DNA from: DAISJD01 sp036821645
GTDB lineage: Bacteria; Pseudomonadota; Alphaproteobacteria; ATCC43930; CGMCC-115725
Length of the DNA: 64,000 nucleotides
Assembly (NCBI GenBank): GCA_036821645.1
Contig: DAISJD010000004.1
Coordinates: 11,403 to 75,402, forward strand
Direction: 5' to 3'
Of this stretch, positions 26,091 through 33,882 are shown piece after piece. Both the position numbers and the translations under genes were made by a program. The first letter of the stretch is position 1. Each line of letters begins with the position of its first letter. The notes under the pieces were generated by a model. That model had not been told where the DNA came from. It searched no databases and saw only the letters and a list, made by a program, of their open reading frames with translations.

Positions 26091-26489
26091 ATGGCAAAAG
26101 CGGCCGCACCCGCACCGCGTCTTCGTCGTCGCGAGCGCAAAAATATCACATCAGGCGTCGCACATGTGAACGCCTCGTTTAATAACACTGTCGTCACCAT
26201 AACGGATGCACAGGGCAATACCATTGCTTGGTCTTCGGCCGGGACTCAGGGCTTTAAGGGGTCGCGTAAATCGACGCCTTATGCGGCTCAGATGGCGGCC
26301 GAGGATGCTGGCCGTAAGGCCATGGAACATGGCATGCGTACCTTGGAAATCGAGGTGAAGGGGCCTGGGTCAGGTCGCGAATCTGCCCTGCGTGCTCTTC
26401 AGGCCGTCGGTTTCTCCGTTACGTCGATTCGCGATGTTACCGCGATTCCGCATAATGGTTGCCGTCCGCCAAAACGGCGGCGCGTCTAA
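26091..26489 (+). CDS. rpsK: 30S ribosomal protein S11 (uS11)
   Basis: Platform protein; 132 residues with GVAHVNASFNNTVVTITD and the C-terminal PHNGCRPPKRRRV. The 189-base gap to rpoA holds no visible gene. Confidence 0.98.
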   Translation: MAKAAAPAPRLRRRERKNITSGVAHVNASFNNTVVTITDAQGNTIAWSSAGTQGFKGSRKSTPYAAQMAAEDAGRKAMEHGMRTLEIEVKGPGSGRESALRALQAVGFSVTSIRDVTAIPHNGCRPPKRRRV

Positions 26490-26678
26490 CCTTGCTGCCG
26501 GGCCGTCGGTGCGTTGTTACGCATCGACGCGCTTTAGCAGGTTCGTCATCGGGGATCGGCACGTATGGGATCGCCGGTGCTTTTTTGCGCCGCGCGGTCT
26601 TAGCGTTTTAACAGTCCGCACCCCTGTATCGTTCAGCGATCTTGGGTGCTGCGGCACCGTTGGGCATGGGGTTCACTC

Positions 26679-27695
26679 GTGATTCAAAAAAATTGGCAGG
26701 CCTTGATTAAGCCAAAGCAGCTCCAGGTCGAACTTGGCGATGAGCCAGCTCGTTTGGCTACGGTGGTTGCAGAACCGCTTGAACGTGGTTTTGGTATTAC
26801 CTTGGGCAATGCCCTGCGTCGCGTCTTACTTTCTTCGCTGCAAGGGGCGGCGGTTACGGCGGTGCAGATCGAGGGTGTGCTGCACGAATTCTCATCGGTG
26901 CCGGGTGTGCGCGAAGATGTGACGGATATGATCCTGAACATCAAGGGGCTTGCCTTGCGCATGGGGGGCGATGGTCCAAAGCGCATGCGTTTGAAGGCGA
27001 CGGGACCTGGAGAAGTGCGCGCCGGTCAGATCGAAACGGGTCATGATATCGAAATCATGAATCCAGATTTGGTGCTGTGCACGCTGGACCAAGGGGCGAA
27101 ACTGGCAATCGAGTTTACCGTCGAAAGCGGTAAGGGTTACGTCGCTGCAACGCAGAACCGCCCCGAGGATGCCCCGATCGGGTTGATTCCGGTCGACGCC
27201 TTGTTCAGCCCAGTTCGCAAAGTTTCTTACAAGGTTGAGCCGACGCGCGTTGGGCAAGTAACCGATTACGACAAGCTTGTTTTGTTGATCGAAACGAATG
27301 GCGCTGTTTCACCGGAAGATGCTGTGGCCTTGGCTGCCCGTATTCTGCAAGATCAGCTCCAACTTTTCATTAATTTCGATGAACCGCGTCTCGCTGCCGA
27401 AGAGTCCCGTCCGGCTGAATTGCCGTTCAACAAGAATCTTCTGCGCAAAGTGGATGAATTGGAATTGTCGGTTCGGTCAGCGAATTGCCTCAAGAACGAT
27501 AATATCGTTTATATCGGCGATCTCGTCCAGAAAACCGAGGCGGAGATGTTGCGGACCCCGAATTTTGGGCGTAAGTCTCTCAATGAAATCAAAGAAGTAT
27601 TGGCTCATATGGGGCTTCATCTTGGGATGGAGATTCCGAATTGGCCGCCGGAAAATATTGAAGAACTGGCAAAACGGCTGGAAGAACCCTATTAA
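26679..27695 (+). CDS. rpoA: DNA-directed RNA polymerase subunit alpha
   Basis: Assembly platform for RNA polymerase and contact for activators and UP elements. The 338-residue product has the N-terminal dimerisation domain (EPLERGFGITLGNALRRVLLSS) and the C-terminal helix-hairpin-helix domain from about residue 250 (LRKVDELELSVRSANCLKN... TPNFGRKSLNEIKEVL). A GTG at 26679 is chosen so the protein begins MIQKNWQALIKPKQL, as in relatives; the upstream in-frame ATG at 26646 would add 11 unlikely residues. Confidence 0.98.
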   Translation: MIQKNWQALIKPKQLQVELGDEPARLATVVAEPLERGFGITLGNALRRVLLSSLQGAAVTAVQIEGVLHEFSSVPGVREDVTDMILNIKGLALRMGGDGPKRMRLKATGPGEVRAGQIETGHDIEIMNPDLVLCTLDQGAKLAIEFTVESGKGYVAATQNRPEDAPIGLIPVDALFSPVRKVSYKVEPTRVGQVTDYDKLVLLIETNGAVSPEDAVALAARILQDQLQLFINFDEPRLAAEESRPAELPFNKNLLRKVDELELSVRSANCLKNDNIVYIGDLVQKTEAEMLRTPNFGRKSLNEIKEVLAHMGLHLGMEIPNWPPENIEELAKRLEEPY

Positions 27696-27785
27696 TCCTG
27701 TCGTTGCGTGTGACTGAAATGGCCGTCGCCTGAGCGACGTACCGTATGATCCTTGGTATGATCTGCGGGTAAGAGGGAGTTAAAA

Positions 27786-28205
27786 ATGCGTCACGGTATG
27801 AGCGGTCGTAAATTCAGCCGCACTTCGTCCCACCGGAAAGCCATGTTCGACAACATGGCGGTGGCCCTGTTAAAGCACGAGCAAATCACGACGACTTTGC
27901 CCAAGGCAAAGGACCTGCGTCCGGTCGTTGAAAAGCTGATTACGCTCGGCAAGCGCGGCGGTTTGCACTGCCGTCGTCAGGCGCTTGCTTCGTTGCAGGA
28001 TACCGGGATAACGGAAAAGCTGTTTACGACCCTGGCGGAACGCTATGCGGGGCGTGCCGGCGGTTATATCCGTATCCTGAAGGCCGGGTTTCGCTATGGC
28101 GACAATGCGCCGCTCGCCGTCATTGAATTGGTTGACCGCGATCCAGAAGCCAAAGGCCAAGATAGCGGCCCGGTGATTGAACAAGACGAGCAACAGGCTG
28201 CTTAA
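27786..28205 (+). CDS. rplQ: 50S ribosomal protein L17 (bL17)
   Basis: Located near the tunnel exit. The 139-residue sequence starts MRHGMSGRKFSRTSSHRKAMF and has the GGYIRILKAGFRYGDNAPLAVIELVD core, then an acidic/Gln tail. Last gene of the ribosomal supercluster, followed by a strong terminator. Confidence 0.98.
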   Translation: MRHGMSGRKFSRTSSHRKAMFDNMAVALLKHEQITTTLPKAKDLRPVVEKLITLGKRGGLHCRRQALASLQDTGITEKLFTTLAERYAGRAGGYIRILKAGFRYGDNAPLAVIELVDRDPEAKGQDSGPVIEQDEQQAA

Positions 28206-28253
28206 GGCATTTCGTCCGTCTTTTTTGAGCAGATGGATAGATGATTATGGTGG

Positions 28254-28293
28254 ACTAAGCCCGAATGCGGTGTGCGTTCGGGCTTAGTTTTTT
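28254..28293 (+). terminator. Rho-independent terminator of the ribosomal block
   Basis: ACTAAGCCCGAA (28254-28265) pairs perfectly with TTCGGGCTTAGT (28277-28288) around an 11-base loop and runs into TTTTTT. A textbook intrinsic terminator 49 bases after rplQ. Confidence 0.93.
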
Positions 28294-28389
28294 CCACATG
28301 TATGCACGTTTTTCCCTGTACCATTATCGACTTATCCTGGTGGACTTGGCTGGCCTAGTCGCCTCGAAAAAAATGTGAAGTGTTTCGCT

Positions 28390-28418
28390 TTGACGCGTTG
28401 TTTTGCGCGTCCTGTAGG
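28390..28418 (+). promoter_or_regulatory. Candidate promoter upstream of rarA
   Basis: TTGACG (28390-28395), 17-base spacer, TGTAGG (28413-28418). It lies between the terminator of the ribosomal block and rarA, where a new promoter is expected. The -10 match is weak. Confidence 0.35.
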
Positions 28419-28467
28419 CCTTTGAACAGTGTGTCGTCTTAGGCGGTTGCACGCTGTTTCTGATCCG

Positions 28468-29835
28468 ATGGATTTGGCTGTCATGGGTTCCAGTGATCTT
28501 TTTGGCGATGAGGAGCCGGCCTCGGCGGGTGTGACCAATGGGTTTCGTCCGCTTGCTGAACGGTTACGCCCGGCAAGCCTGGGTGACGTGATCGGTCAGG
28601 ACCATCTGTTGGCCGCTGAAGCGCCGCTTGGGCGCATGTTTCGCTGCGGCAAACTGGCCTCACTCATCTTATGGGGGCCACCTGGATGCGGTAAAACCAC
28701 CATCGCCCGATTGCTTGCTGAGTCGACCGACTATGCGTTCGATCAGATTTCTGCGGTTTTCTCTGGTGTTGCCGACTTGCGTCGGATTTTTGAAGCGGCG
28801 CAGAAACGGCGACATCAGGGAAAAAATACCATTTTATTCGTTGATGAGATCCATCGTTTCAATCGCGCGCAACAGGATGGTTTTTTACCCTATGTCGAAG
28901 AGGGGGTTGTGACGCTGATAGGGGCGACTACCGAGAATCCCAGTTTCGAACTGAATGGCGCCCTGTTGTCGCGCTGTACCGTGTTCATCCTGAACCGTTT
29001 GGATCAGGCAAGTCTCAGCCTGTTAATCGCGCGGGCGGAACGGGTGCTCGGACGGCCTTTGCCTCTCACCGACGAGGGGCGGGTTGCCTTAACTGCGATG
29101 GCTGATGGCGATGGACGGTATTTAATTAATATGCTCGAAGCCTTGAGCCTTTTGCCGATGGATCAGCCGCCCCTGGATGGATCGGCCCTGCCGCGCTATG
29201 TTCAACGACGAGCGGCCCTCTATGACAAGGGACAGGAAGCACATTATAATCTGATTTCAGCACTTCATAAGTCCATGCGGGCGTCCGATGTTGATGGGGC
29301 ACTCTATTGGTTGGCGCGAATGATGTGCGGGGGCGAAGATCCTCTCTATATCGTTCGTCGATTGGTACGCTTTGCAAGTGAAGATGTCGGTATGGCGGAT
29401 CCACAGGCCCTGGTTCAGGCCTTGGCGGCATGGTCGGCGTTTGAACGATTGGGTTCACCCGAAGGTGAATTGGCGATTGCCCAGGCCGTCGTCTATCTGG
29501 CGACGGCACCGAAATCGGTCGGACTCTATCGCGGCTTGACAATGGCGATGACTGCGGCACGGCAAAGCGGATCGCTCATGCCGCCGATGCATGCGGTGAA
29601 TGCACCGACCCAGTTGATGAAACAGCAAGGCTATAGCGACGGTTATCGGTATGATCCTGACGAACCTGATGGCTTTTCCGGGCAAAATTTTTTTCCGGAT
29701 GCCTTGCCCCGCCGACGATTTTACGAGCCCGTTGAACGTGGCTTCGAGCGAGAGATCCGTAAACGGTTGGATTATTGGGAAAAGTTGCGGCGGTTGAGAA
29801 ATGCCGAGCCGACGCGTGAGGGAGATATTGAATGA
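28468..29835 (+). CDS. rarA: Replication-associated recombination protein RarA (MgsA), AAA+ ATPase
   Basis: Clamp-loader-like ATPase acting at stalled replication forks. Walker A GPPGCGKT is at 70-77, Walker B is LFVDEIHRF, and sensor 1 is GATTENPSF; the tetramerisation region (YDKGQEAHYNLISALHKSMR and CGGEDPLYIVRRLVRFASEDVG) is complete. About 455 residues, near the E. coli length of 447. The start is uncertain (ATG 28468 or 28483; neither has a strong ribosome-binding site). Its stop overlaps the next ATG by four bases. Confidence 0.95.
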   Translation: MDLAVMGSSDLFGDEEPASAGVTNGFRPLAERLRPASLGDVIGQDHLLAAEAPLGRMFRCGKLASLILWGPPGCGKTTIARLLAESTDYAFDQISAVFSGVADLRRIFEAAQKRRHQGKNTILFVDEIHRFNRAQQDGFLPYVEEGVVTLIGATTENPSFELNGALLSRCTVFILNRLDQASLSLLIARAERVLGRPLPLTDEGRVALTAMADGDGRYLINMLEALSLLPMDQPPLDGSALPRYVQRRAALYDKGQEAHYNLISALHKSMRASDVDGALYWLARMMCGGEDPLYIVRRLVRFASEDVGMADPQALVQALAAWSAFERLGSPEGELAIAQAVVYLATAPKSVGLYRGLTMAMTAARQSGSLMPPMHAVNAPTQLMKQQGYSDGYRYDPDEPDGFSGQNFFPDALPRRRFYEPVERGFEREIRKRLDYWEKLRRLRNAEPTREGDIE

Positions 29836-30833
29836 CAACCGTACGCTTGATCGAAGTGGCGCGGCGCGAGGCGGATTTACGTTTGGATCGGTGGTTCAAG
29901 CAACATTTTCCCGGCCTTTCCCATATTCGCCTCGAAAAATTGCTGCGCACGGGCCAGATCCGCGTTGATGGCGGTCGGGTTAAGGCGGCGCATCGTCTCG
30001 CACCTGGGATGATTGTGCGCGTGCCACCATTGGATGAGCAATCGTTAAAAGGCGATGCGCCACCCCGGCCGACGGGGCCACGGATCGTGAAGCCGGCCGA
30101 TGCGGAAAAATTGCTGGCCTCGGTTCTCTATCGCGATGACGCGGTGATCGCTATCAATAAACCCCATGGGCTTGCGGTCCAGGGCGGCACCAACATGACA
30201 AAACATCTCGACGGGATGTTGGATGTCCTGCGGTTTGACAGTGATGAACGCCCGCGTTTGGTCCATCGTTTGGACAAGGATACGTCTGGTGTCCTGCTCT
30301 TGGCGCGGACCGCCCAATCGGCGGCTTGGTTGGCGGAGGCGTTTCGCGAAAAAACCGCCCGCAAGATCTATTGGGCGGTCGTGGCGGGTGTTCCGCGCCC
30401 ATGGCAGGGGCGGATCGATCTTGCCTTGGCGAAGTCATTAGTCGGCAAGGGCGAGAAAATGGTCGCCAATGAAGAAGACGGGCGCGATGCCGTCACCTAC
30501 TATACGGTGATCGAGAATGCTGCGCAAAAGGCGGCGTGGCTTGCCCTGCTGCCGGTTACGGGGCGGACCCATCAATTGCGCGTCCATTGTGCCACGATCG
30601 GAACCCCGATCGTCGGGGACGGGAAATATGGTGGGGATCATGCGGATCTTTCGGGCTTGCCCCAGGGGCGCAAGTTGCATTTACATGCCCGCAGTCTCAC
30701 CATCAAGCAACCGAATGGAAAGCTGCTGACCGTGACGGCCCCCTTGCCGCCGCATATGCAGGATACGTGGGGGTTTTTCGGGTTTGCGCCGGAACCGGAA
30801 GGCGACCCGTTTGCGGCCTTGGAGTTGGATTAG
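29832..30833 (+). CDS. RluC/RluD-family 23S rRNA pseudouridine synthase
   Basis: Isomerises uridines in 23S rRNA. The 333-residue protein has an N-terminal S4 RNA-binding domain (about 1-75, LDRWFKQHFPGLSHIRLEKLLRTGQIRVDG) and the catalytic motif HRLDKDTSG at 145-153 with D148 as nucleophile. It ends with a proline-rich, acidic tail. RluC seems more likely than RluD because of size and S4 layout, but the exact target site cannot be told from sequence. ATGA overlap with rarA suggests co-translation. Confidence 0.93.
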   Translation: MTTVRLIEVARREADLRLDRWFKQHFPGLSHIRLEKLLRTGQIRVDGGRVKAAHRLAPGMIVRVPPLDEQSLKGDAPPRPTGPRIVKPADAEKLLASVLYRDDAVIAINKPHGLAVQGGTNMTKHLDGMLDVLRFDSDERPRLVHRLDKDTSGVLLLARTAQSAAWLAEAFREKTARKIYWAVVAGVPRPWQGRIDLALAKSLVGKGEKMVANEEDGRDAVTYYTVIENAAQKAAWLALLPVTGRTHQLRVHCATIGTPIVGDGKYGGDHADLSGLPQGRKLHLHARSLTIKQPNGKLLTVTAPLPPHMQDTWGFFGFAPEPEGDPFAALELD

Positions 30834-30834
30834 A

Positions 30835-31512
30835 ATGGGCGTCGATCATTTCTTGGTCGTTTTCGACTGCGATGGGACGTTGGTTGATTCTGCCGCCGGG
30901 ATCGTTTCCTGTATGCAGGGCGCGTTCCAGCGTAACGGGCGCACGGGTCCTGCGGCCGAGGCAATCCGTCAAACGGTCGGTCTACCCCCTTTGGCGGCGG
31001 TGGCTTCCCTCTGTCCCGATGCAGGCCGGGGTGAGCAAGAGTCGATCGTTACCGCCTATAAAGAACTCTATGTCGCCTTACGCGAATCGGATGCTCATGA
31101 AGAACCGCTTTATCCCGGCACCGTGACGGCCCTCGATCGTCTGATTGCCGCCGGGGCCGTATTGGGGGTTGCAACCGGCAAGGGACGGCGCGGACTTGCC
31201 AGCACCTTGGCACGCCATGGAATTACCGATCGGTTTGTGACATTGAAGACGGCCGATGATGCGCCGGGCAAGCCCAATCCCGATATGTTGCTGCATTGCT
31301 TGGCTGAAGCCGGGGTTGCGCGCACGCGTGCCGTTATGGTTGGGGATACCAGCTTCGACATGGCGATGGCCAAGGCGGCCTGCGTATCGGCCATCGGCGT
31401 CACTTGGGGTTATCATTCTGCCGAGATGTTATGCGAGGCGGGGGCGGCTGCCATTGCGCGCGATTATGCGGCTGTGCCGGGGTTGGTTTTGGATCTTCTG
31501 AAACGGGGTTAA
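30835..31512 (+). CDS. HAD-superfamily hydrolase (phosphoglycolate phosphatase-like)
   Basis: The 225-residue protein has HAD motif I FDCDGTLVDS with nucleophile D11 and acid/base D13, a helical cap, motif II-type TGKGRRG and motif III/IV KPNPDMLLHCL ... MVGDTSFDMAMA. Such proteins dephosphorylate small metabolites such as 2-phosphoglycolate; the substrate here is unknown. ATG 30835 is one base after the previous stop; longer in-frame starts lie inside that gene. Confidence 0.9.
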   Translation: MGVDHFLVVFDCDGTLVDSAAGIVSCMQGAFQRNGRTGPAAEAIRQTVGLPPLAAVASLCPDAGRGEQESIVTAYKELYVALRESDAHEEPLYPGTVTALDRLIAAGAVLGVATGKGRRGLASTLARHGITDRFVTLKTADDAPGKPNPDMLLHCLAEAGVARTRAVMVGDTSFDMAMAKAACVSAIGVTWGYHSAEMLCEAGAAAIARDYAAVPGLVLDLLKRG

Positions 31513-31515
31513 GGG

Positions 31516-32211
31516 ATGAAACGGTTTTATCAGACGGTCGATGTGGCCAGTGTCGAGGGCGGATTTGGCGTTTTGCTCAATGACAAGCGTCTGAAGACCC
31601 CTGGGAAACGCTCCTTTATCCTGCCAAACTTGGCTCTTGCGGCGGCGATTGCCCAAGAATGGGCGGCACAAGGGGCCGAGATCCGGCCAGATACGATGCC
31701 GTTAATGAAATTGGCGAGTACGGCACTCGATCGGGTGATCGACCATCGCGATAGCGTCGTTGCTGAGACTGCCAACTATGGGGCGAGCGACCTTCTTTGC
31801 TATCGCGCATCGCATCCCGACGATCTCGTCGCGGCAGAGCAGGCGGCGTGGCAGCCATGGCTTGATTGGGCGAGCCTGCGCTTCGATGCCCCACTGTTGG
31901 TGGGTCGCGGATTGACCCCTATCGTGCAACCCCTATCCAGCCGAAATGCGCTGAGAGCGGTCGTGGACGGCCTTGATCCCTTATCGTTGACGGCTGTGGC
32001 CGATCTGACGGCGGCGACCGGTTCGCTTATTCTGGCATTGGCAGTTTGGGATGGAAAGATCGATGGGGCAGAGGCGCACCGTCTTTCCGTGTTGGATGAA
32101 TTATATCAAGTCGGTCGATGGGGCGAGGATGATTTAGCCACGGAGAGACGGTCTGGGGTTGCGCGCGATATTGATGCTGCCGTGCAGTTTCTTGTTTTAT
32201 TAAAGAAATAA
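31516..32211 (+). CDS. ATP12-family F1-ATPase assembly chaperone
   Basis: ATP12 proteins assist assembly of the F1-alpha subunit in mitochondria and occur in alphaproteobacteria. The 231-residue product shows the family pattern: an N-terminal FGVLLNDKRLKTPGKRSFILP, then LALAAAIAQEWAAQG with DTMPLMKLASTALDRV, YGASDLLCYRA and a C-terminal DELYQVGRWGED. It starts 3 bases after the HAD gene. Beyond it the composition changes abruptly to AT-rich non-coding DNA. Confidence 0.92.
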   Translation: MKRFYQTVDVASVEGGFGVLLNDKRLKTPGKRSFILPNLALAAAIAQEWAAQGAEIRPDTMPLMKLASTALDRVIDHRDSVVAETANYGASDLLCYRASHPDDLVAAEQAAWQPWLDWASLRFDAPLLVGRGLTPIVQPLSSRNALRAVVDGLDPLSLTAVADLTAATGSLILALAVWDGKIDGAEAHRLSVLDELYQVGRWGEDDLATERRSGVARDIDAAVQFLVLLKK

Positions 32212-32362
32212 AGTAAATCTTATTTGAAAAAGTCAGAAAAATTAGACTTATTTGGTAGTAATTTTTTTGTAAAAACTGAAAAATGCTTATAATATTGCAG
32301 TTATTGATATTTTGTAATATTTTATAAATAATAATGAAACAAATTTTTCACAAAAATCGATC

Positions 32363-32391
32363 TTGCCAGAAATCGGGAAAGGCGCTAATAA
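32363..32391 (+). promoter_or_regulatory. Candidate promoter of the TOMM cluster
   Basis: TTGCCA (32363-32368), a 17-base spacer and TAATAA (32386-32391). The -35 matches five of six consensus bases with ideal spacing; the -10 is weaker. It would give a 5' leader of roughly 300 bases. Confidence 0.35.
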
Positions 32392-32579
32392 CTATGCATG
32401 CAGACTACTTTTGATATTGATTTTTTTTAATGATTTGACGCTAAGTCATTGTGATAAAACGATGTGGATTTTTTAATTTAAATCACGCAGTTGAAAAATA
32501 AATAAAATATACTTCTTTGAATTTTAAAATCTATATTTTTTACGTACTTACATGGTTGGCTGGAGAGTTGATTCTTAAG

Positions 32580-32601
32580 TTTAATATTTGAAAATATTAA
32601 A
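32580..32601. repeat. 22-base AT-only inverted repeat upstream of the precursor gene
   Basis: TTTAATATTT (32580-32589) and AAATATTAAA (32592-32601) are perfect complements separated by GA. It lies 93 bases before the precursor ATG. An operator for a dimeric regulator is one reading; chance in AT-rich DNA is another. Confidence 0.4.
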
Positions 32602-32694
32602 TGAAAACTCTGATTGTCATATAAAATTATTTGTTAGCGGATATACATCCTGTTGTCCGCAGGCATTTCGCCAATAACTAAAAAAGAGAAAAAA

Positions 32695-32832
32695 ATGGAA
32701 CAATCTGTTTTTTCCGTTGTTGACACAACAGAAGTTGAAGAATTCGGTGCATTGGAGCTGTCGGTTGATGGTTCTCTCGCATCGATCTCTATTTCTTCTT
32801 GCTGCTGCTGCTGCTGCTCAAACGCCAATTAA
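32695..32832 (+). CDS. TOMM precursor peptide with hexa-cysteine core
   Basis: A 45-residue peptide: an acidic leader (MEQSVFSVVDTTEVEEFGAL, then ELSVDGSLAS) and a Ser/Cys core, ISISSCCCCCCSNAN. The leader's acidic/hydrophobic VEEFGALELS pattern resembles leaders of thiazole-containing peptides, which are bound by the cyclodehydratase partner. Six consecutive Cys and five nearby Ser are the substrate residues for azole formation by the YcaO and SagB enzymes encoded immediately downstream. A purine-rich AAGAGAAAAAA precedes the ATG. The gene is too short for usual ORF cut-offs and overlaps an antisense poly-Gln ghost. Identity as precursor is inferred from composition plus position; the mature product and its activity are unknown. 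Confidence 0.88.
   Translation: MEQSVFSVVDTTEVEEFGALELSVDGSLASISISSCCCCCCSNAN
32800..32817 (+). repeat. (TGC)6 trinucleotide repeat encoding the Cys6 core
   Basis: Six identical TGC codons in a row. A CTG/CAG-type triplet run can form slipped hairpins, so copy number may vary by replication slippage and change the number of cysteines without a frameshift. Confidence 0.95.
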
Positions 32833-32852
32833 CTAGCGTTTAGTATCGGATG

Positions 32853-32881
32853 GGACGGCCATATCGACGATATGGCCGTCC
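32853..32881 (+). other. Near-perfect 29-base hairpin between precursor and biosynthetic genes
   Basis: GGACGGCCATATCG (32853-32866) is the exact reverse complement of CGATATGGCCGTCC (32868-32881) about a single central A; an RNA would form 11-12 pairs plus a small loop. It begins 20 bases after the precursor stop and ends 36 bases before the next start. There is no T tract. Such stems often stabilise the upstream mRNA, giving more precursor than enzyme; that role is inferred. Confidence 0.75.
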
Positions 32882-32916
32882 TATGGCCCACTCGGTATTT
32901 GGCGACGGAGCTGTCG

Positions 32917-33882
32917 ATGTCAGGCGTTCATTATATCCTTAACACGACGATCGAGATCGTACGGGTTGGTGCCGACAAGTTTAATTTCGTCACCCCAGAG
33001 GGCAGTTTCGCCGTACGCGACGCATCTGGATTGACGCTGGAAATCGTCTCGACAGCCCATAATCCCATTAATGTCGATGAATTTATCTATAACTTAAGTG
33101 ATCGATTCTTAGTGCCTGCCATTGAGGCGACCCTTAAAGCCCTTGTTGAAAAGAAAATACTCCTGCCGACCGATCGGGCCAAGGACTTGGACCCAGCCCT
33201 GATCATGCAGTCTTATCAGGCGCGCCAAACCCATCTTGACAAGACGATGCGCTTTGATATGCCGGATCCGACGGCATGGCAGATCTTCGTTGCGGGGGAA
33301 GGGGCGTTGGCGCACAGCCTGACAGCGGCCGTAACGGATTTAGGGATTGACGCACGTCCTTATGATGATGAGAAACGCGCTGCAATTGGCCCTGCCAGTC
33401 TGATCGTTGCGGCGGCTGATGCAGAGGATTTCGAACTCTTGCGTCACATTAACAGACGGGCCGTCTCTCTTGATGTGCCGGTCCTCTCTCTATGGCTCGA
33501 TCGCCATGTTGTGCGGTGCGGCCCGCTAACCCATCCGCATGCAACGGCCTGTTTCGAGTGTTACTACCATCGGGTTCGTTCAACCCGTCGGTTCACCGCC
33601 GAATTTGATGCCCGTGCCGAAGGGGTGATCGCCAGCCCGAAACCCAGTCGGGTTTCATTGCATTGGGCCGTTGCCGTCGCCACGTCGCAGATCGTCGGGT
33701 TTGTTGCCGGTACCCTGCGTGACAGTCATTTAAGCCCGATGCGCGAAATCAATACGTTACGTTCGGAGATCAGGACCAGCACGCTTTTGCGGCTGCCGCG
33801 ATGCCCTGTTTGTGGGGTGGCCAATACCGAAGCCCGCCCACCGGAAGAAGTGTTCCATCATGCGCTCGTTCGTCGCGTCTAA
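32917..33882 (+). CDS. TOMM precursor leader peptide-binding / E1-like cyclodehydratase partner
   Basis: Partner of the YcaO enzyme in azole synthesis: it binds the precursor leader and presents the core. The 321-residue protein has an N-terminal part (about 1-90) consistent with a winged-helix leader-recognition domain, a central E1/ThiF-like region, and two CxxC pairs (C212/C215 in CFECYYHR and C296/C299 in CPVCG) matching the structural zinc site of this family. ATG 32917 is chosen over one at 32872 because GGAG is 6 bases upstream and the earlier start lies inside the hairpin. The YcaO start overlaps its end, indicating translational coupling. Confidence 0.85.
   Translation: MSGVHYILNTTIEIVRVGADKFNFVTPEGSFAVRDASGLTLEIVSTAHNPINVDEFIYNLSDRFLVPAIEATLKALVEKKILLPTDRAKDLDPALIMQSYQARQTHLDKTMRFDMPDPTAWQIFVAGEGALAHSLTAAVTDLGIDARPYDDEKRAAIGPASLIVAAADAEDFELLRHINRRAVSLDVPVLSLWLDRHVVRCGPLTHPHATACFECYYHRVRSTRRFTAEFDARAEGVIASPKPSRVSLHWAVAVATSQIVGFVAGTLRDSHLSPMREINTLRSEIRTSTLLRLPRCPVCGVANTEARPPEEVFHHALVRRV

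Larger units (their letters stand above)
32212..32694 (+). promoter_or_regulatory. AT-rich non-coding region upstream of the TOMM precursor
   Basis: About 480 bases that are strikingly AT-rich compared with both flanks, with no ORF longer than about ten codons on the plus strand. It contains a candidate promoter and a 22-base inverted repeat, described separately. Its low GC and junction with the housekeeping block suggest the left edge of an acquired segment and a control region for the gene cluster that follows. Confidence 0.6.

Noticed and set aside
32634..32828. Minus-strand ORF with poly-Gln (QQQQQQ)
   Set aside because: It is the antisense reading of the (TGC)6 repeat and precursor gene; the plus-strand frame has the sensible leader/core layout and genomic context.
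32695..32832. Metallothionein-like metal binder
   Set aside because: Six Cys in a row without CxC spacing, next to azole enzymes, favour a modified peptide; metal binding by the unmodified peptide cannot be fully excluded.
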